A stretch of 64,000 bases of DNA from Sphingomonas faeni (GCF_024273235.1 NZ_JANBVH010000012.1:62001-126000), one strand, 5' to 3'. Shown: positions 37,592 to 46,515, counted from the first letter of the stretch. Notes: generated by a model from the letters alone, not told the origin. Numbers and translations: made by a program.

Positions 37592-38406
37592 CGCGGCTGC
37601 CAGTACCGGACGTAATCGACCGTCATGCGCTGTGGGAACGCGGCATCGTCGATCCCCTTCTGGCCGCCCCAATCGCCGCCCACCGCGAGGTTGAGGATCA
37701 GGTCGTAGGGGCGCGTGAACGGCCACGCCGCCTTGCCGCCGGGCTGGTCGTTCGCGACACGCATGATCGCGCGGCCATCGACGCCGATGGTGATCGTGTC
37801 GGCGCGCCAGTCGAGCTGATAGCGATGATACGCGGTGCACGCTGTCGCGATCTTCGTCTGGGCGCCGCGCTGCGTGCCCTTGACGTGGTTGAAGGCACCG
37901 CTGTGCAGCGTCGCGTGGACGGTGCCGGCGTCCCAGCCGACCATCTCCATGATGTCGATCTCGCCCTCGTCCGGCCACTTGCCGCCCGACGGGAGCAGCC
38001 AGATCGCCGGCCAGCTGCCCCGTCCGCACGGTAGTTTCGCGCGGACCTCGTAAAAGCCGTAGCCGCGAGGCTTGCGAGAGACGAGCTTGGCCGAGGTATA
38101 CGCCTGGCCGCCCCAGTCGGCGAACCGCGTCTTGGTGAGTTTCTCGCGCCGCGCCTCGATCACCAGCGCGCCATCCTCGATCCGCGCGTTCTCGGCGCGG
38201 TCCTTCGCGTAGTATTGGCGTTCGTTATTGTACCAGCCCGCGGCGTTGCGCGACACGTCGTAGCGCCATTTGGTCTGGTCGATCGCCTTGCCGTCGAACT
38301 CGTCGGCAAAGCTTGGCTTCCCCTTCGGCGCAGGCATGGGCGCATCGACGCTGTAGTTGGTTGCGCCCAATGTTGCGGCTTGCGCGGCGAGTATCAGCAG
38401 GATCAT
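37588..38406 (-). CDS. GH16 endo-beta-glucanase (laminarinase-like)
   Basis: A 272-residue GH16 enzyme. The catalytic motif GEIDIMEMVG (nucleophile and acid/base glutamates in ExDxxE) is intact, as are NNERQYY and WPAIWLLP, which are typical of endo-beta-1,3-glucanases. The N-terminus MILLILAAQAATLGA is a very short signal peptide, possibly cleaved after LGA. It should cut beta-1,3(1,4)-glucans, giving oligomers for a nearby receptor and the GH3 enzyme. The ATG at 38406 overlaps the stop of a possible small upstream reading frame (38403-38534), and an operator-like palindrome lies further upstream. Confidence 0.92.
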   Translation of the reverse strand: MILLILAAQAATLGATNYSVDAPMPAPKGKPSFADEFDGKAIDQTKWRYDVSRNAAGWYNNERQYYAKDRAENARIEDGALVIEARREKLTKTRFADWGGQAYTSAKLVSRKPRGYGFYEVRAKLPCGRGSWPAIWLLPSGGKWPDEGEIDIMEMVGWDAGTVHATLHSGAFNHVKGTQRGAQTKIATACTAYHRYQLDWRADTITIGVDGRAIMRVANDQPGGKAAWPFTRPYDLILNLAVGGDWGGQKGIDDAAFPQRMTVDYVRYWQPR

Positions 38407-38534
38407 CGCAGGGCTCCTAGATCCAGGGGAATGGCGTCAGCGTCTCGCGAACGAGCGGCGGCATCGATATTATCGACCAACGGCAATGCTGGTTCCGCCA
38501 AGGCCCTCGTCAAAACCAGCAGCATATGGTTCAA
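38403..38534 (-). CDS. possible small leader ORF coupled to GH16
   Basis: A 43-codon frame (starts TTG 38534; an internal ATG lies at 38525) that ends in TGA overlapping the GH16 ATG. GGGGAGGA, the strongest ribosome site in the area, stands 5 bp before the TTG; GH16 itself has no good site. The peptide (LNHMLLVLTRALAEPALPLV...) resembles no family I know. It could be a leader that couples translation of GH16, or a relic of a frameshifted longer GH16 N-terminus. Confidence 0.35.
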   Translation of the reverse strand: MNHMLLVLTRALAEPALPLVDNIDAAARSRDADAIPLDLGALR

Positions 38535-38589
38535 GGTAATCCTCCCCGATAGTCGCTCCGGAGTCGTCGCCGCGTCGTGCAAACCCGAT

Positions 38590-38605
38590 CCGATAGCGCC
38601 ACCGG
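38590..38605. promoter_or_regulatory. operator-like palindrome upstream of GH16
   Basis: CCGATAGCGCCACCGG is an imperfect palindrome with a TAGCGC half-core like those before the receptors. It lies about 40 bp before the GGGGAGGA site and so would control transcription of the leader frame plus GH16. Confidence 0.4.
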
Positions 38606-38637
38606 ATTAGGCCACGCACACACTTACCTCAACCGCC

Positions 38638-39342
38638 TCATTCGATCGCGAGGAACGCGGTGACGGTCAGTCGCCCAACGGCCGGATCCGGCGAGAGTAA
38701 GGCATCGGGCGTGATCGCGCCGCTGTGCAGGACGTAGCTGCGATACAGCAATGCGCGGTTATATTCCGCGTCGATCACCGCAGTGCGTTCGAACAGGGCG
38801 GTATCGTCCGCGATGTACCCCTCGGGCGGTATCGCCTCGACCTCGCTGCCGAGGCGCGAGAAAAACGCCGGCGCGCGCGTCTCGTCAATCGTCTCGAACC
38901 CTGTGCCGCGATGCCGGAAGAACGCGGTGCCGTCGCGATGCGTAGGCGACAGATAATGGATCAACGCAATTCGATCGCGGCCATAGGCGTCGACATGCGG
39001 CACGCGTTGTCGGATATCGAGCGATTCAGGCGCAATCGTGACGATGGAGAATTGCGCGTCAACGACTCGGATACGGCGACACGGTCCAAAGTCGCGGCCC
39101 AGGGCGCGCGCGACGAGGGGAAGCTGATCGCGCAGGTACGCATCGGGAAGATCCGCGCGGACACCCGGATAATGTTGCCCCGCGGATGCAAAGACAGCTT
39201 CAGCCGCCGCCCTGCGCAATACCTCGGGTTCGCGGGAGAAGCCGTCGATGACGACGAGCGGTTCCGCCTCGCTGCCGATGCGCGCTCGGGTGACGCTGTG
39301 CAGGATCAAAATCGGTCTCCGCCCATGCCGAACCGATGCCAT
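38638..39342 (-). CDS. DUF6445-like protein, putative Fe(II) oxygenase
   Basis: A 234-residue paralogue of the protein at 19115. Shared blocks: YPGVRADLPDAY, VPHVD (HxD), FFRHRGTGFETI, SYVLHSG and GRLTVTAF, in the order expected of a 2-oxoglutarate/Fe(II) oxygenase fold. I place this family as DUF6445 from memory. The ATG at 39342 has no clear ribosome site; a TTG within PILIL preceded by GGAG is an alternative start that would remove about 11 residues. It lies upstream of GH16 on the same strand, 104 bp from the possible leader frame. Confidence 0.72.
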   Translation of the reverse strand: MASVRHGRRPILILHSVTRARIGSEAEPLVVIDGFSREPEVLRRAAAEAVFASAGQHYPGVRADLPDAYLRDQLPLVARALGRDFGPCRRIRVVDAQFSIVTIAPESLDIRQRVPHVDAYGRDRIALIHYLSPTHRDGTAFFRHRGTGFETIDETRAPAFFSRLGSEVEAIPPEGYIADDTALFERTAVIDAEYNRALLYRSYVLHSGAITPDALLSPDPAVGRLTVTAFLAIE

Positions 39343-39443
39343 GGAGCGGAAGCAAAGTCTTCACCGGACTGCCAAGTGAACTCGTCTTTGTGCGCCGGGC
39401 GACATACTCGGGCTAACGTAAAAGAGTGAATTCGGCCGGAACG

Positions 39444-39908
39444 TCAGCCCGAGCCGGGATGCTTCTGCTCGTCCTCGTAGGTGTCGTCGGTGCCGACCTT
39501 GCCACCTGCCTCGGCTTCGGCGATGCCCGAGGTCTCGACGACATCGATCGAGCCGCCATCCCCTGCGAGGCCGCGCGAGGTACGATCCGCATCGGGGTCG
39601 GCGGCGATCGTCGATCCCGGATCGCCGTCCGATCCAGCGACGCCGTTGGGCGTGCTGCCGCCGTCTTCGCCGGCCTGACCGCCACCGTGATAGGCGATGT
39701 CGCTCTGGCCGCCATGCGCCATGAACCCGGTGTTCGTCGCGGCCTTGCCTGCGTGCGGATTGGGATAGGCGCCGCCGCCGCTCTCTCCACCGGCAGACCG
39801 GCCGTGCACGTCGCCGCCGCCCTTGCCTGCGGGTGATGCGCCGACACCATCGGGGGCGCCCTTGGTATCGGGATTGCCGCTTACCGGCATCGGGACCTTG
39901 TCGCTCAT
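39444..39908 (-). CDS. glycine-rich hydrophilic protein of unknown function
   Basis: A 154-residue protein starting MSDKVPMPVSGNPDTKG at an ATG preceded by GTGAGGAA. It is very rich in Gly, Ala, Asp and Ser, with no hydrophobic segment, no Cys and no signal peptide, and is probably disordered. I recognise no domain. Such proteins occur in sphingomonads near stress genes, but no function is claimed. It is downstream of the alcohol dehydrogenase on the same strand (75-bp gap) and may be co-transcribed. Confidence 0.65.
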   Translation of the reverse strand: MSDKVPMPVSGNPDTKGAPDGVGASPAGKGGGDVHGRSAGGESGGGAYPNPHAGKAATNTGFMAHGGQSDIAYHGGGQAGEDGGSTPNGVAGSDGDPGSTIAADPDADRTSRGLAGDGGSIDVVETSGIAEAEAGGKVGTDDTYEDEQKHPGSG

Positions 39909-39982
39909 GGCGTATTCCTCACCGTATCGAGGGGGGGCAGGTGAGGGACGAACCGCCACGCGCGTTTCGTCCCCCAGGTGGG

Positions 39983-41155
39983 TCAAGGCCGCAGCACGAC
40001 CTTGATGACGCCGTCCTGCTTGTCGCGGAACTTCTGGTACATCTCGGGCGCATCCTCGAGGCTGGCCGGGTGCGTGACCACGAAGCTCGGGTCGATATCG
40101 CCCGCCTCGATCCGCGCGAGCAGCGGCTTGGTATAGGCCTGGACGTGCGTCTGGCCGGTCTTGATCGTCAGCCCCTTGTTCATCATCGCGCCGATCGGGA
40201 TCTTGTCGCCCATCCCGACATAGACGCCCGGGATCGACACCGTGCCGCCCATCCGGCAGCTCATGATCGCCTCGCGCAGGACATGCACGCGGTCGGTCGC
40301 GAGGAACGTCGCAGCCTTCACCTTGTCGATCACCGCGTCGACGGCGCCGTGGCCCGAGGCCTCTGCGCCCACCGCATCGATGCAGCTGTCTGGGCCGCGG
40401 CCCTTGGTGCGAAACTGAAGTTCGTCATAGACGCTGTCGACTTCGGCGAAGTTGATCGTCTCCGCGCCGCCGGCCTCGGCCATCGCGAGGCGCTCGGGCA
40501 CTTCGTCGATCGCGATCACGCGACCGGCGCCAAGCATCAGCGCGGAGCGGATCGCGAACTGCCCGACCGGGCCGCAGCCCCAGATCGCGACCGTGTCGCC
40601 CTCTTCGATGTTGGCGTTCTCGGCGGCCATATAGCCCGTCGGGAAGATGTCAGAGAGGAACAGCGCCTGGTCGTCGGTGACGTTGTCGGGCACCTTGATC
40701 GGCCCGATATCGGCCATCGGCACGCGCAGATACTCGGCCTGGCCACCGCAATAGCCGCCCAGCATGTGGCTGAACCCGAACAGGCCGGCGGGCGAATGGC
40801 CCATCGCCTTGATCGCCATCTCGGCGTTCGGATTGGTCCGCTCGCACGCCGAGAACAGTCCCTTGCGACAGAAGAAACAGTCGCCGCAGCTGATCGTGAA
40901 CGGCACGACGACGCGGTCACCGATCTTCAGGTTGGTGACTTCGGAGCCGAGCGCGACCACGACGCCCATATTCTCGTGACCGAGGATGTCGCCCGCCTGC
41001 ATCGTCGGCTGATACCCGTCGAGCAAATGCAAGTCCGAGCCGCAGATCGCGCAGGCCGAGACCTTGATGATTGCATCGCGGGGGTGCTTGATTTCGGGGT
41101 CGGCAACAGTGTCGACGCGGACGTCGCCTTTGCCATGCCAAACGAGTGCGCGCAT
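39983..41155 (-). CDS. zinc-dependent alcohol dehydrogenase (MDR family)
   Basis: A 390-residue medium-chain dehydrogenase. Catalytic zinc ligands are in [10 protein letters not shown] and GHENMG, and four structural-zinc cysteines lie in the [15 protein letters not shown] segment. The nucleotide-binding motif is IWGCGPVG followed by [11 protein letters not shown]. The length and loops resemble the glutathione-independent formaldehyde dehydrogenase-like branch of the family; the natural substrate is uncertain. AAGGAGA stands just before the ATG at 41155. Confidence 0.9.
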   Translation of the reverse strand: MRALVWHGKGDVRVDTVADPEIKHPRDAIIKVSACAICGSDLHLLDGYQPTMQAGDILGHENMGVVVALGSEVTNLKIGDRVVVPFTISCGDCFFCRKGLFSACERTNPNAEMAIKAMGHSPAGLFGFSHMLGGYCGGQAEYLRVPMADIGPIKVPDNVTDDQALFLSDIFPTGYMAAENANIEEGDTVAIWGCGPVGQFAIRSALMLGAGRVIAIDEVPERLAMAEAGGAETINFAEVDSVYDELQFRTKGRGPDSCIDAVGAEASGHGAVDAVIDKVKAATFLATDRVHVLREAIMSCRMGGTVSIPGVYVGMGDKIPIGAMMNKGLTIKTGQTHVQAYTKPLLARIEAGDIDPSFVVTHPASLEDAPEMYQKFRDKQDGVIKVVLRP

Positions 41156-41765
41156 GAGGGTCTCCTTAAAAGGTAAACTGAAAATAGTATCGATGATACG
41201 GCACTGTGCGACTGATCGCGCAAGTCGAGTAACCAGTGGTCCGTGAAATAAGGTGCTCGGTAACTAGAAAGATAAAATAATATCTATCAAAATATTATCA
41301 CTATGAGTCCAGTGCGATTTATATAGTTCGATATAGACCTGAAAATCCGCAGTCAGATACGCGGCATTACTGAAAGCTCGGCCCGTTCTCTCGGATCGTT
41401 GAATTCCATAGCGATCGAAGGGCTGACATCGTTCCTTGATGATCTATTTAGCCGCCCAGTTTTTCACTGATCACGATCAAGATTTGTATATTGATCGACG
41501 ATATCGATCGCGATTCTCACAAATTCTCGATCAGGAGCTCGCAAGATATTGATATTGATCATGACGATTTACGTTCCGATAAGCCGTTTGATCGTAAAGA
41601 CTTAGAGACGGTGCGCCATACGATTGCAGAGGCGGGGGCACTATACGGGACCGAACCGGATCTTTGGCCGTTTCAACTTGTCGCAACCGCTGCCGTCCAG
41701 CAGGCGCCGATCACGGCCGCCTGGACGGGCAGCGCCATCCGCTCAGGCAAATTTGGAGCCCACCG
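41156..41765. other. AT-rich, GATC-dense intergenic region
   Basis: A 610-bp spacer whose left 480 bp are strikingly AT-rich for this genome, with stretches such as 'agataaaataatatctatc' around 41270. Between about 41465 and 41570 there are six GATC sites and several ATATTGAT units. A reading frame starting at TTG 41491 runs into the HAD gene in another frame but has no ribosome site or recognisable domain. It may be a horizontally acquired remnant or a large control region. GGAG precedes the HAD start. Confidence 0.55.
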
Positions 41766-42323
41766 ATGCAGATCAACGCCATTCTCTTCGATATCGACGG
41801 CACGCTGGTCGATACCAACGACATGCACGTCCTCGCCTGGGAGGAAGCGTTCGCGGGCGTCGGTGCGACGTTCGATCGACAGGTCATCCACGACCAGATC
41901 GGCAAGGGCACCGACATGCTCGTTCCGACCCTGCTGCCCGATGCCGACGAGGATCAACAGGACGCGCTCGGCGAACGGCATGGCGAAATCTTCAAGGCGA
42001 AGTACCTGGATACGGCCAAGCCCTTCGCGCAGGCGCACGCATTGTTGGCGCACGCGCACGGATTGGGACAGCAGGTCGTGCTGGCGTCATCGGCGTCGGA
42101 AGCGGAACTCGAGCAGTATATCGACCTGCTCGGCGCGCGCGACCTGATCGCCGCGACCACCAGCAGCGACGACGTCGAGAACACCAAGCCCGCGCCCGAC
42201 ATTTTCGCTACCGCACTGAAGAAACTGCCGGGGATCGAGCCGGGCAGCGTCATCGTCGTCGGCGATACGCCCTATGACATCGAGGCGGCGGCCAAATGCG
42301 GGATCGCCGCGGTCGCGGTCTGA
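41766..42323 (+). CDS. HAD-family phosphatase, apparently truncated by an in-frame TGA
   Basis: A 185-residue beta-phosphoglucomutase/phosphoglycolate-phosphatase-like HAD protein. Motif I is FDIDGTLVDT (nucleophile first Asp), motif II is in VLASSAS, the conserved Lys in NTKPAPDIF, and motif IV in VVGDTPYDIEAA. The ATG at 41766 has GGAG upstream. The frame ends at TGA 42321-42323, but the same frame then reads on for 35 sense codons to 42431 (SGKFKDAQLQSAGAVAIYDD...), exactly what family members carry after GIAAVAV. A C-to-T change (CGA to TGA) would explain it. The core fold is complete, so the short product may still work. Confidence 0.8.
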   Translation: MQINAILFDIDGTLVDTNDMHVLAWEEAFAGVGATFDRQVIHDQIGKGTDMLVPTLLPDADEDQQDALGERHGEIFKAKYLDTAKPFAQAHALLAHAHGLGQQVVLASSASEAELEQYIDLLGARDLIAATTSSDDVENTKPAPDIFATALKKLPGIEPGSVIVVGDTPYDIEAAAKCGIAAVAV

Positions 42324-42491
42324 TCGGGCAAGTTCAAGGACGCGCAACTGCAATCGGCGGGCGCCGTCGCGATCTACGACGACGTGGCGGCGTTGCTCGC
42401 CGGCTATGCCACGTCGCCATTGGGACGCTGAAAGCGCCGACAAGCCTGAGCTAGTGGCGGACCAGACCGACGTACGACCGCCCGATATAGG

Positions 42492-42713
42492 TCAGCCGGG
42501 AATGCCCCAATTGGCTTCCTCGTTGGCGGCTGCGGCGGTGCGGACGAGATGCTGGACATAGTTCTGGAACACCGGAACCGTGAACGTGACCAGGGTCGGC
42601 TCGCCCTGTGGCTCCTTGAACGTCAGCACGACGAAGCGCTGGCCGTCCTCGTCGAGGATCAGTCCGGCTTCCATCGCTCCGGGGCCGCTGGGCGTGATGA
42701 CTGTCGCTACCAT
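42492..42713 (-). CDS. small conserved-looking hypothetical protein
   Basis: A 73-residue protein (MVATVITPSGPGAMEAGL...). It has a balanced composition and a plausible fold pattern (LILDEDGQRFVVLTF, TLVTFTVPVFQNYVQHLV), with GAGAA before the ATG. No signal peptide or domain is recognised. It is followed at its 3' side by the end of the HAD gene reading toward it. Confidence 0.6.
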   Translation of the reverse strand: MVATVITPSGPGAMEAGLILDEDGQRFVVLTFKEPQGEPTLVTFTVPVFQNYVQHLVRTAAAANEEANWGIPG

Positions 42714-42836
42714 GATGCATTCTCGCTGTGCCGGGTTCCAGCGTGGCCTTAACGGCGCACGTTCCGGTGTCCAGGTCCGGCCGAGGTTCGACGCGCAGTT
42801 TGGCGACTACGCGCATCACCACCGGTGCCGGCGCCG

Positions 42837-43088
42837 CTATCGCCGGCCTGCGGCGGCGGTCTCGTCCGTATGGCGCAGGTCGCGAATTTCCTCCCAGGTG
42901 ATCGGCCGGTCGCGGCCGGCGCATTTGATGATCAGGTTCGCGGCTTCGGCGTCGTCATAGTCGTCGAACGCCCGAACCATGTCCGCCAACGATCCGCTGG
43001 CGACGGGCTCATGCGCGTCCTCGTCGTTCGCCGCCTCCTCGCGCCAGACCTTGGCGGGCATGTTCCACATGGTCTTCAACACAGTCAC
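42837..43088 (-). CDS. small acidic hypothetical protein
   Basis: An 83-residue protein with the core PAKVWREEAANDEDAHEP and SLADMVRAFDDYDDAEAANLIIKCAGRDRPITWEEIRDLR. It is acidic and soluble. The start may be ATG 43088 or one of two further ATGs within the first ten codons. It lies 123 bp upstream of the 73-residue gene on the same strand. Function unknown. Confidence 0.6.
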   Translation of the reverse strand: MTVLKTMWNMPAKVWREEAANDEDAHEPVASGSLADMVRAFDDYDDAEAANLIIKCAGRDRPITWEEIRDLRHTDETAAAGRR

Positions 43089-43272
43089 TTACTCCGGGCC
43101 CCCGGTGTGTGGCGTTCGTGGCCCGCGGCTCGTCATGCGTCCAGAGGATCGGCAGCCCGGATGCGCCCGTCATACTCGGCAATGCGACGAGCCGCGCCAA
43201 CGGGGGCGAACCTAGCGATGGCACCGTGCCAGCCATCGGACGTTGATGGCCGTGACGTGAGAGGATCATCGT

Positions 43273-43968
43273 GTGCGCGGTCTCGATTTCAGTTCCTGGC
43301 AGAATCTGCTCGTCACGGTGCTCGGGCTGGTGCTCGTCACGTTGCTGGGAGTCGGCATCCGCCTGCTGACGCAGATGACCTTCCAACAGCGTCGCGAGCG
43401 CATGAACCGGCAGATCAACGAGCGCCTGCGCACGCTCATCGCGGCCTACAGGACGCTGGGCGGCTCGTTCACCGGTGATCTCTCCGTCGACCCTGCGCAC
43501 AAGCGCGACCTCAGGCGGCGTGGCCTGGACGAAACCGCGACCGAACCGATGGCCGCCCTCGATCTCACCGCGGAAAGCGCGTCGCGGTCGGATCGTACGC
43601 GCCGCATTCGCGATGCGGTCGAGGCGGCGCTGTCGGACATCATCCTGCTGGGAACTGAGGACCATGTCCGCCTTGCAGACCGCGCCGTCCGCGAACTCGT
43701 CGCCGGGCACCCGGTCCACACGCATGACCTGGTCGTTTCGCTGAGGGCGTTCATCCGCGAGGCGCTCGATCTCGATCCCATCCCGGCCGACCTCGCCATC
43801 CCCATGCAGGGCCCGACGCGTCCGGCCGGCGCCGGCGGGGGCAGGGGCGGTGCCAAGGAGGACGGCAGCAAGGGTGGCGGCGGCGGCGGCATGGGCGGGG
43901 GCGGCATGGGCGGTGACATCGGCACCGGCGCGGAGGGCCCTCTCCAGGATCCGCGCCACCTGGCCTGA
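43273..43968 (+). CDS. membrane-anchored protein with glycine-rich tail, unknown function
   Basis: A 231-residue protein with one N-terminal helix (LLVTVLGLVLVTLLGVGIRLL, residues about 12-32), a charged, probably helical cytoplasmic body, and a C-terminal tail of glycine runs (GGGRGGAKEDG, GGGGGGMGGGGMGG). The start GTG at 43273 has AGAGGA upstream. No known domain. The tail could be a flexible tether. It lies between small hypothetical genes and the fasciclin gene and shows no clear operon. Confidence 0.65.
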   Translation: MRGLDFSSWQNLLVTVLGLVLVTLLGVGIRLLTQMTFQQRRERMNRQINERLRTLIAAYRTLGGSFTGDLSVDPAHKRDLRRRGLDETATEPMAALDLTAESASRSDRTRRIRDAVEAALSDIILLGTEDHVRLADRAVRELVAGHPVHTHDLVVSLRAFIREALDLDPIPADLAIPMQGPTRPAGAGGGRGGAKEDGSKGGGGGGMGGGGMGGDIGTGAEGPLQDPRHLA

Positions 43969-44092
43969 CACGACGGCCCCACGCGGGTGTCGGCGAGGCC
44001 ATACGACCCAAAGGTCATATCGCGCGGCCACGGGCTTGATGGGAAGGACGCGCGCCGGACACCGGCATCAGCCTCCGATTTCAGGATAGACC

Positions 44093-44518
44093 ATGACCGA
44101 TACCAAGCATGACATCGTCGACACCGCGGTTGCCGCGGGATCGTTCACGACACTGGTCGCCGCCGTCGGCGCGGCGGGCCTCGCCGATACCTTGAAGGGC
44201 GAGGGTCCGTTCACCGTCTTCGCGCCCACCGACGCGGCGTTCGCGGCGCTGCCGGCCGGCACCGTCGACGACCTCGTCAAGCCGGAGAACAAGGAGAAGC
44301 TGACGGCGATCCTGCTCCTCCACGTCCTCCCGGGCGCGGTCATGGCCGACGATGTGAGCGGCAAGGTGCTCGATCCCGCCACCGCCGGCGGTTCGACCGT
44401 GCATGTCGACGGCACCGACGGCGTCACCGTCAACGGCGCACGCGTGATCTCCGCCGACATCGCCTGCACCAACGGCGTGATCCACGCGATCGACGCGGTC
44501 CTGCTACCAACCGGTTGA
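44093..44518 (+). CDS. fasciclin-domain protein
   Basis: A 141-residue single FAS1 domain: [17 protein letters not shown] (H1 box) and [14 protein letters not shown] (H2 box) at the C-terminus. FAS1 proteins mediate adhesion or act at the cell surface. No signal peptide is visible ([13 protein letters not shown]), which is unusual; either it is cytoplasmic or secreted otherwise. A strong hairpin follows the stop. Confidence 0.9.
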   Translation: MTDTKHDIVDTAVAAGSFTTLVAAVGAAGLADTLKGEGPFTVFAPTDAAFAALPAGTVDDLVKPENKEKLTAILLLHVLPGAVMADDVSGKVLDPATAGGSTVHVDGTDGVTVNGARVISADIACTNGVIHAIDAVLLPTG

Positions 44519-44543
44519 TCGCCCAGCGTAATTGATATGTACT

Positions 44544-44582
44544 CGATACCGGGGCTTGATCGTCCCGGTATCGTTGTTCGGA
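44544..44582 (+). terminator. intrinsic terminator after the fasciclin gene
   Basis: A perfect 10-bp stem CGATACCGGG (44544-44553) with CCCGGTATCG (44564-44573), 10-nt loop, then TTGTTCGG. The T-run is poor. It lies just before the next gene and could also act in its leader. Confidence 0.65.
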
Positions 44583-44589
44583 GACATGC

Positions 44590-45525
44590 GTGAAGGTTGC
44601 GATCGTGGGTGCGGGTATCGCGGGATTGTCCTGTGCGGTGCGTCTCCAGCAGGATGGCTGCGCGGTGACGCTGTTCGACAAGGGCCGTGGTGCCGGTGGT
44701 CGCATGGCGACGCGGCGCTCCGACACCCCCGCCGGCGAGACAGCCTTCGATCATGGCGCGCAATATCTGACGATGCGCGACCCGGACTTCATCGCCGCGA
44801 TGCACGCGTGGAAGTCGGCCGGAGTCGTCGCGCCCTGGCCCGCCGCGGGCCCCGATGCATGGGTCGGCACGCCCGGCATGAACGCCATCGTCAAGCATCT
44901 CGCCGCGCAAACCGACGTGCGCTGGAATTCTCGCGTCACCGACGTCCGCAGGACGGCCGAGGGCTGGGCGGTCGACCCGGATACGACGGGCGCGTTGTTC
45001 GACACCGTCGTCATCGCAACGCCCGCGGAGCAGGCCGCGCCGTTGCTGGCACCGCACGACCCGGCGATGGCGAGCGAAGCGTTAGGCTGTCGGTCGGCAC
45101 CCTGCTGGACGGCGATGTTCGCCTTCGACGCGCCGCTGACGATTTCGCACGACGTCCTCAAGGATGCCGGGATCATCGGCTGGGCGGCGCGGAACAGCGC
45201 CAAGCCGGGGCGCAAGGGCCCGGAATCCTGGGTCGTCCAGGCAACGCCGGACTGGTCGAACGAACATCTGGAACAGTCCGTCGATATCGTGGTCGATCGG
45301 TTGCAGGCGGCGCTGGCCGAGCACGCCGTGGGAGTACTACCCACCCCGATACTACGCACCGCCCATCGTTGGCGCTACGCAAAGACGGCAGGGCTCGATC
45401 TCGAGTCGCTCTGGAACGCCGGCGAGCAGATCGGCGCGGCAGGCGACTGGCTGCTGGCCCCGCGGATCGAAAGCGCCTGGCTATCCGGCCGACACCTTGC
45501 CGAGCAGATTCTTGCCCACTCCTGA
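44590..45525 (+). CDS. renalase-like NAD(P)/FAD-dependent oxidoreductase
   Basis: A 311-residue flavoprotein. The FAD-binding Rossmann motif is VAIVGAGIAGLSCA, followed by LFDKGRGAGGRMATRR and FDHGAQYLTMRD, typical of the renalase-like amine-oxidase family. The start GTG at 44590 directly follows the hairpin with CGGAGA upstream. Bacterial renalases oxidise isomeric forms of NAD(P)H; whether this one does is unknown. It converges on blh with a 9-bp gap at the edge of the light-related gene group. Confidence 0.85.
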   Translation: MKVAIVGAGIAGLSCAVRLQQDGCAVTLFDKGRGAGGRMATRRSDTPAGETAFDHGAQYLTMRDPDFIAAMHAWKSAGVVAPWPAAGPDAWVGTPGMNAIVKHLAAQTDVRWNSRVTDVRRTAEGWAVDPDTTGALFDTVVIATPAEQAAPLLAPHDPAMASEALGCRSAPCWTAMFAFDAPLTISHDVLKDAGIIGWAARNSAKPGRKGPESWVVQATPDWSNEHLEQSVDIVVDRLQAALAEHAVGVLPTPILRTAHRWRYAKTAGLDLESLWNAGEQIGAAGDWLLAPRIESAWLSGRHLAEQILAHS

Positions 45526-45534
45526 CGGCGTACG

Positions 45535-46515
45535 TCAGGTCGGGCAAAGTTCGCAATCGCCCCGCGCCAGTCGCCGCTCGATCCATTTCGAAAACGCGAG
45601 ATGCGGCACCGCGACGGTCGCGAGCAACTGGAACGCCTGCGCGGTCAGGTCGGCGGGCAGGGACCGTCCAAGGCTGGTCGCGAACACGACCCAGGCGCCG
45701 ATCGCCGCCACCGACAAGGCCGCCCCCGTCGCCAGCCACCGCCGCTGCGAGACCCCGCCCAGCGTGATCCGCGCATCGGCCAGATGACGCGGCGAGTGCA
45801 GGAACACGAAGAACAGCGCGAATCCGGCCACCGGCGGCGCGATGACCAGGCCTAAAATCGCAACCGCCGTTGCCGCTGCCCATTCGCGCGCACCGTTCCG
45901 CCAGGCGTCGCTGATGCCGACGATCGTGACCAGCAGCGCGACCGGCGCGACCGCGATCAGCGACCGCGCGACCGTCTCGCCGCCGGGCCCGCCGACCATC
46001 GCAACAAACAGCCGCGCGACCTCGGTAGGGTGCCCGATTGCGGGCGCAGCGATGATCGCGGTCCCGGCCGCGACCTTGAGCAAAGGCTCGTCGATCATCG
46101 TCCAGTCCTCGCCGAAATGGACAGAGGCGACCGCGACGAACAGGACCAGCGCGACCAGCGGGCTCACCACCCACATCACGGCCATCGCGACCGCGATCCC
46201 GACATAGCCACCGACCGCAAGCGCAAGGCCGTGCCGTCCGAGGCGACCTGTGCGCGCCAGCAACGCGATGTCGTAGGCACCATGCGGCATGCCCCCGCCG
46301 ATGAAGACGATCGTCGCGATCAGCGTCGCGATGGGGCCATCGAGCGACAGCCCCGCCGCCATCGCGGTCGCGAGGTACGCGGCAGCCAGCCAGAAGCCGG
46401 GATGCACGAAGCCGCCGCGCCCCGAGGGGACGCGGCGGTCTGAGCTCGTCACGGCAATCGATGCCGCGACCCGAGCGGGAGCGTCGGTATCAATGATTGT
46501 GGACGGCGACGCCAT
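45535..46515 (-). CDS. blh: beta-carotene 15,15'-dioxygenase, Brp/Blh family
   Basis: A 326-residue integral membrane enzyme that cleaves beta-carotene into two retinals. The family's histidine motifs are visible: GGMPHGAYD, SVHFGEDW, FLHSPRH and VPHLAFSKWIERR, which would hold the iron. Several membrane helices are present. The gene overlaps the rhodopsin gene upstream by 26 bp, with GAGG before its ATG at 46515, so the two are translated together and Blh supplies the rhodopsin chromophore. Genes for beta-carotene synthesis are not in the window. Confidence 0.92.
   Translation of the reverse strand: MASPSTIIDTDAPARVAASIAVTSSDRRVPSGRGGFVHPGFWLAAAYLATAMAAGLSLDGPIATLIATIVFIGGGMPHGAYDIALLARTGRLGRHGLALAVGGYVGIAVAMAVMWVVSPLVALVLFVAVASVHFGEDWTMIDEPLLKVAAGTAIIAAPAIGHPTEVARLFVAMVGGPGGETVARSLIAVAPVALLVTIVGISDAWRNGAREWAAATAVAILGLVIAPPVAGFALFFVFLHSPRHLADARITLGGVSQRRWLATGAALSVAAIGAWVVFATSLGRSLPADLTAQAFQLLATVAVPHLAFSKWIERRLARGDCELCPT

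Noticed and set aside
41491..42147. A plus-strand frame starting at TTG 41491 in the AT-rich spacer
   Set aside because: No ribosome site or domain, and most of it overlaps the HAD gene in another frame.
42321..42323. TGA in the HAD gene as a selenocysteine codon
   Set aside because: HAD phosphatases have no selenocysteine at this position, and no SECIS-like hairpin was evident; a nonsense change is simpler.
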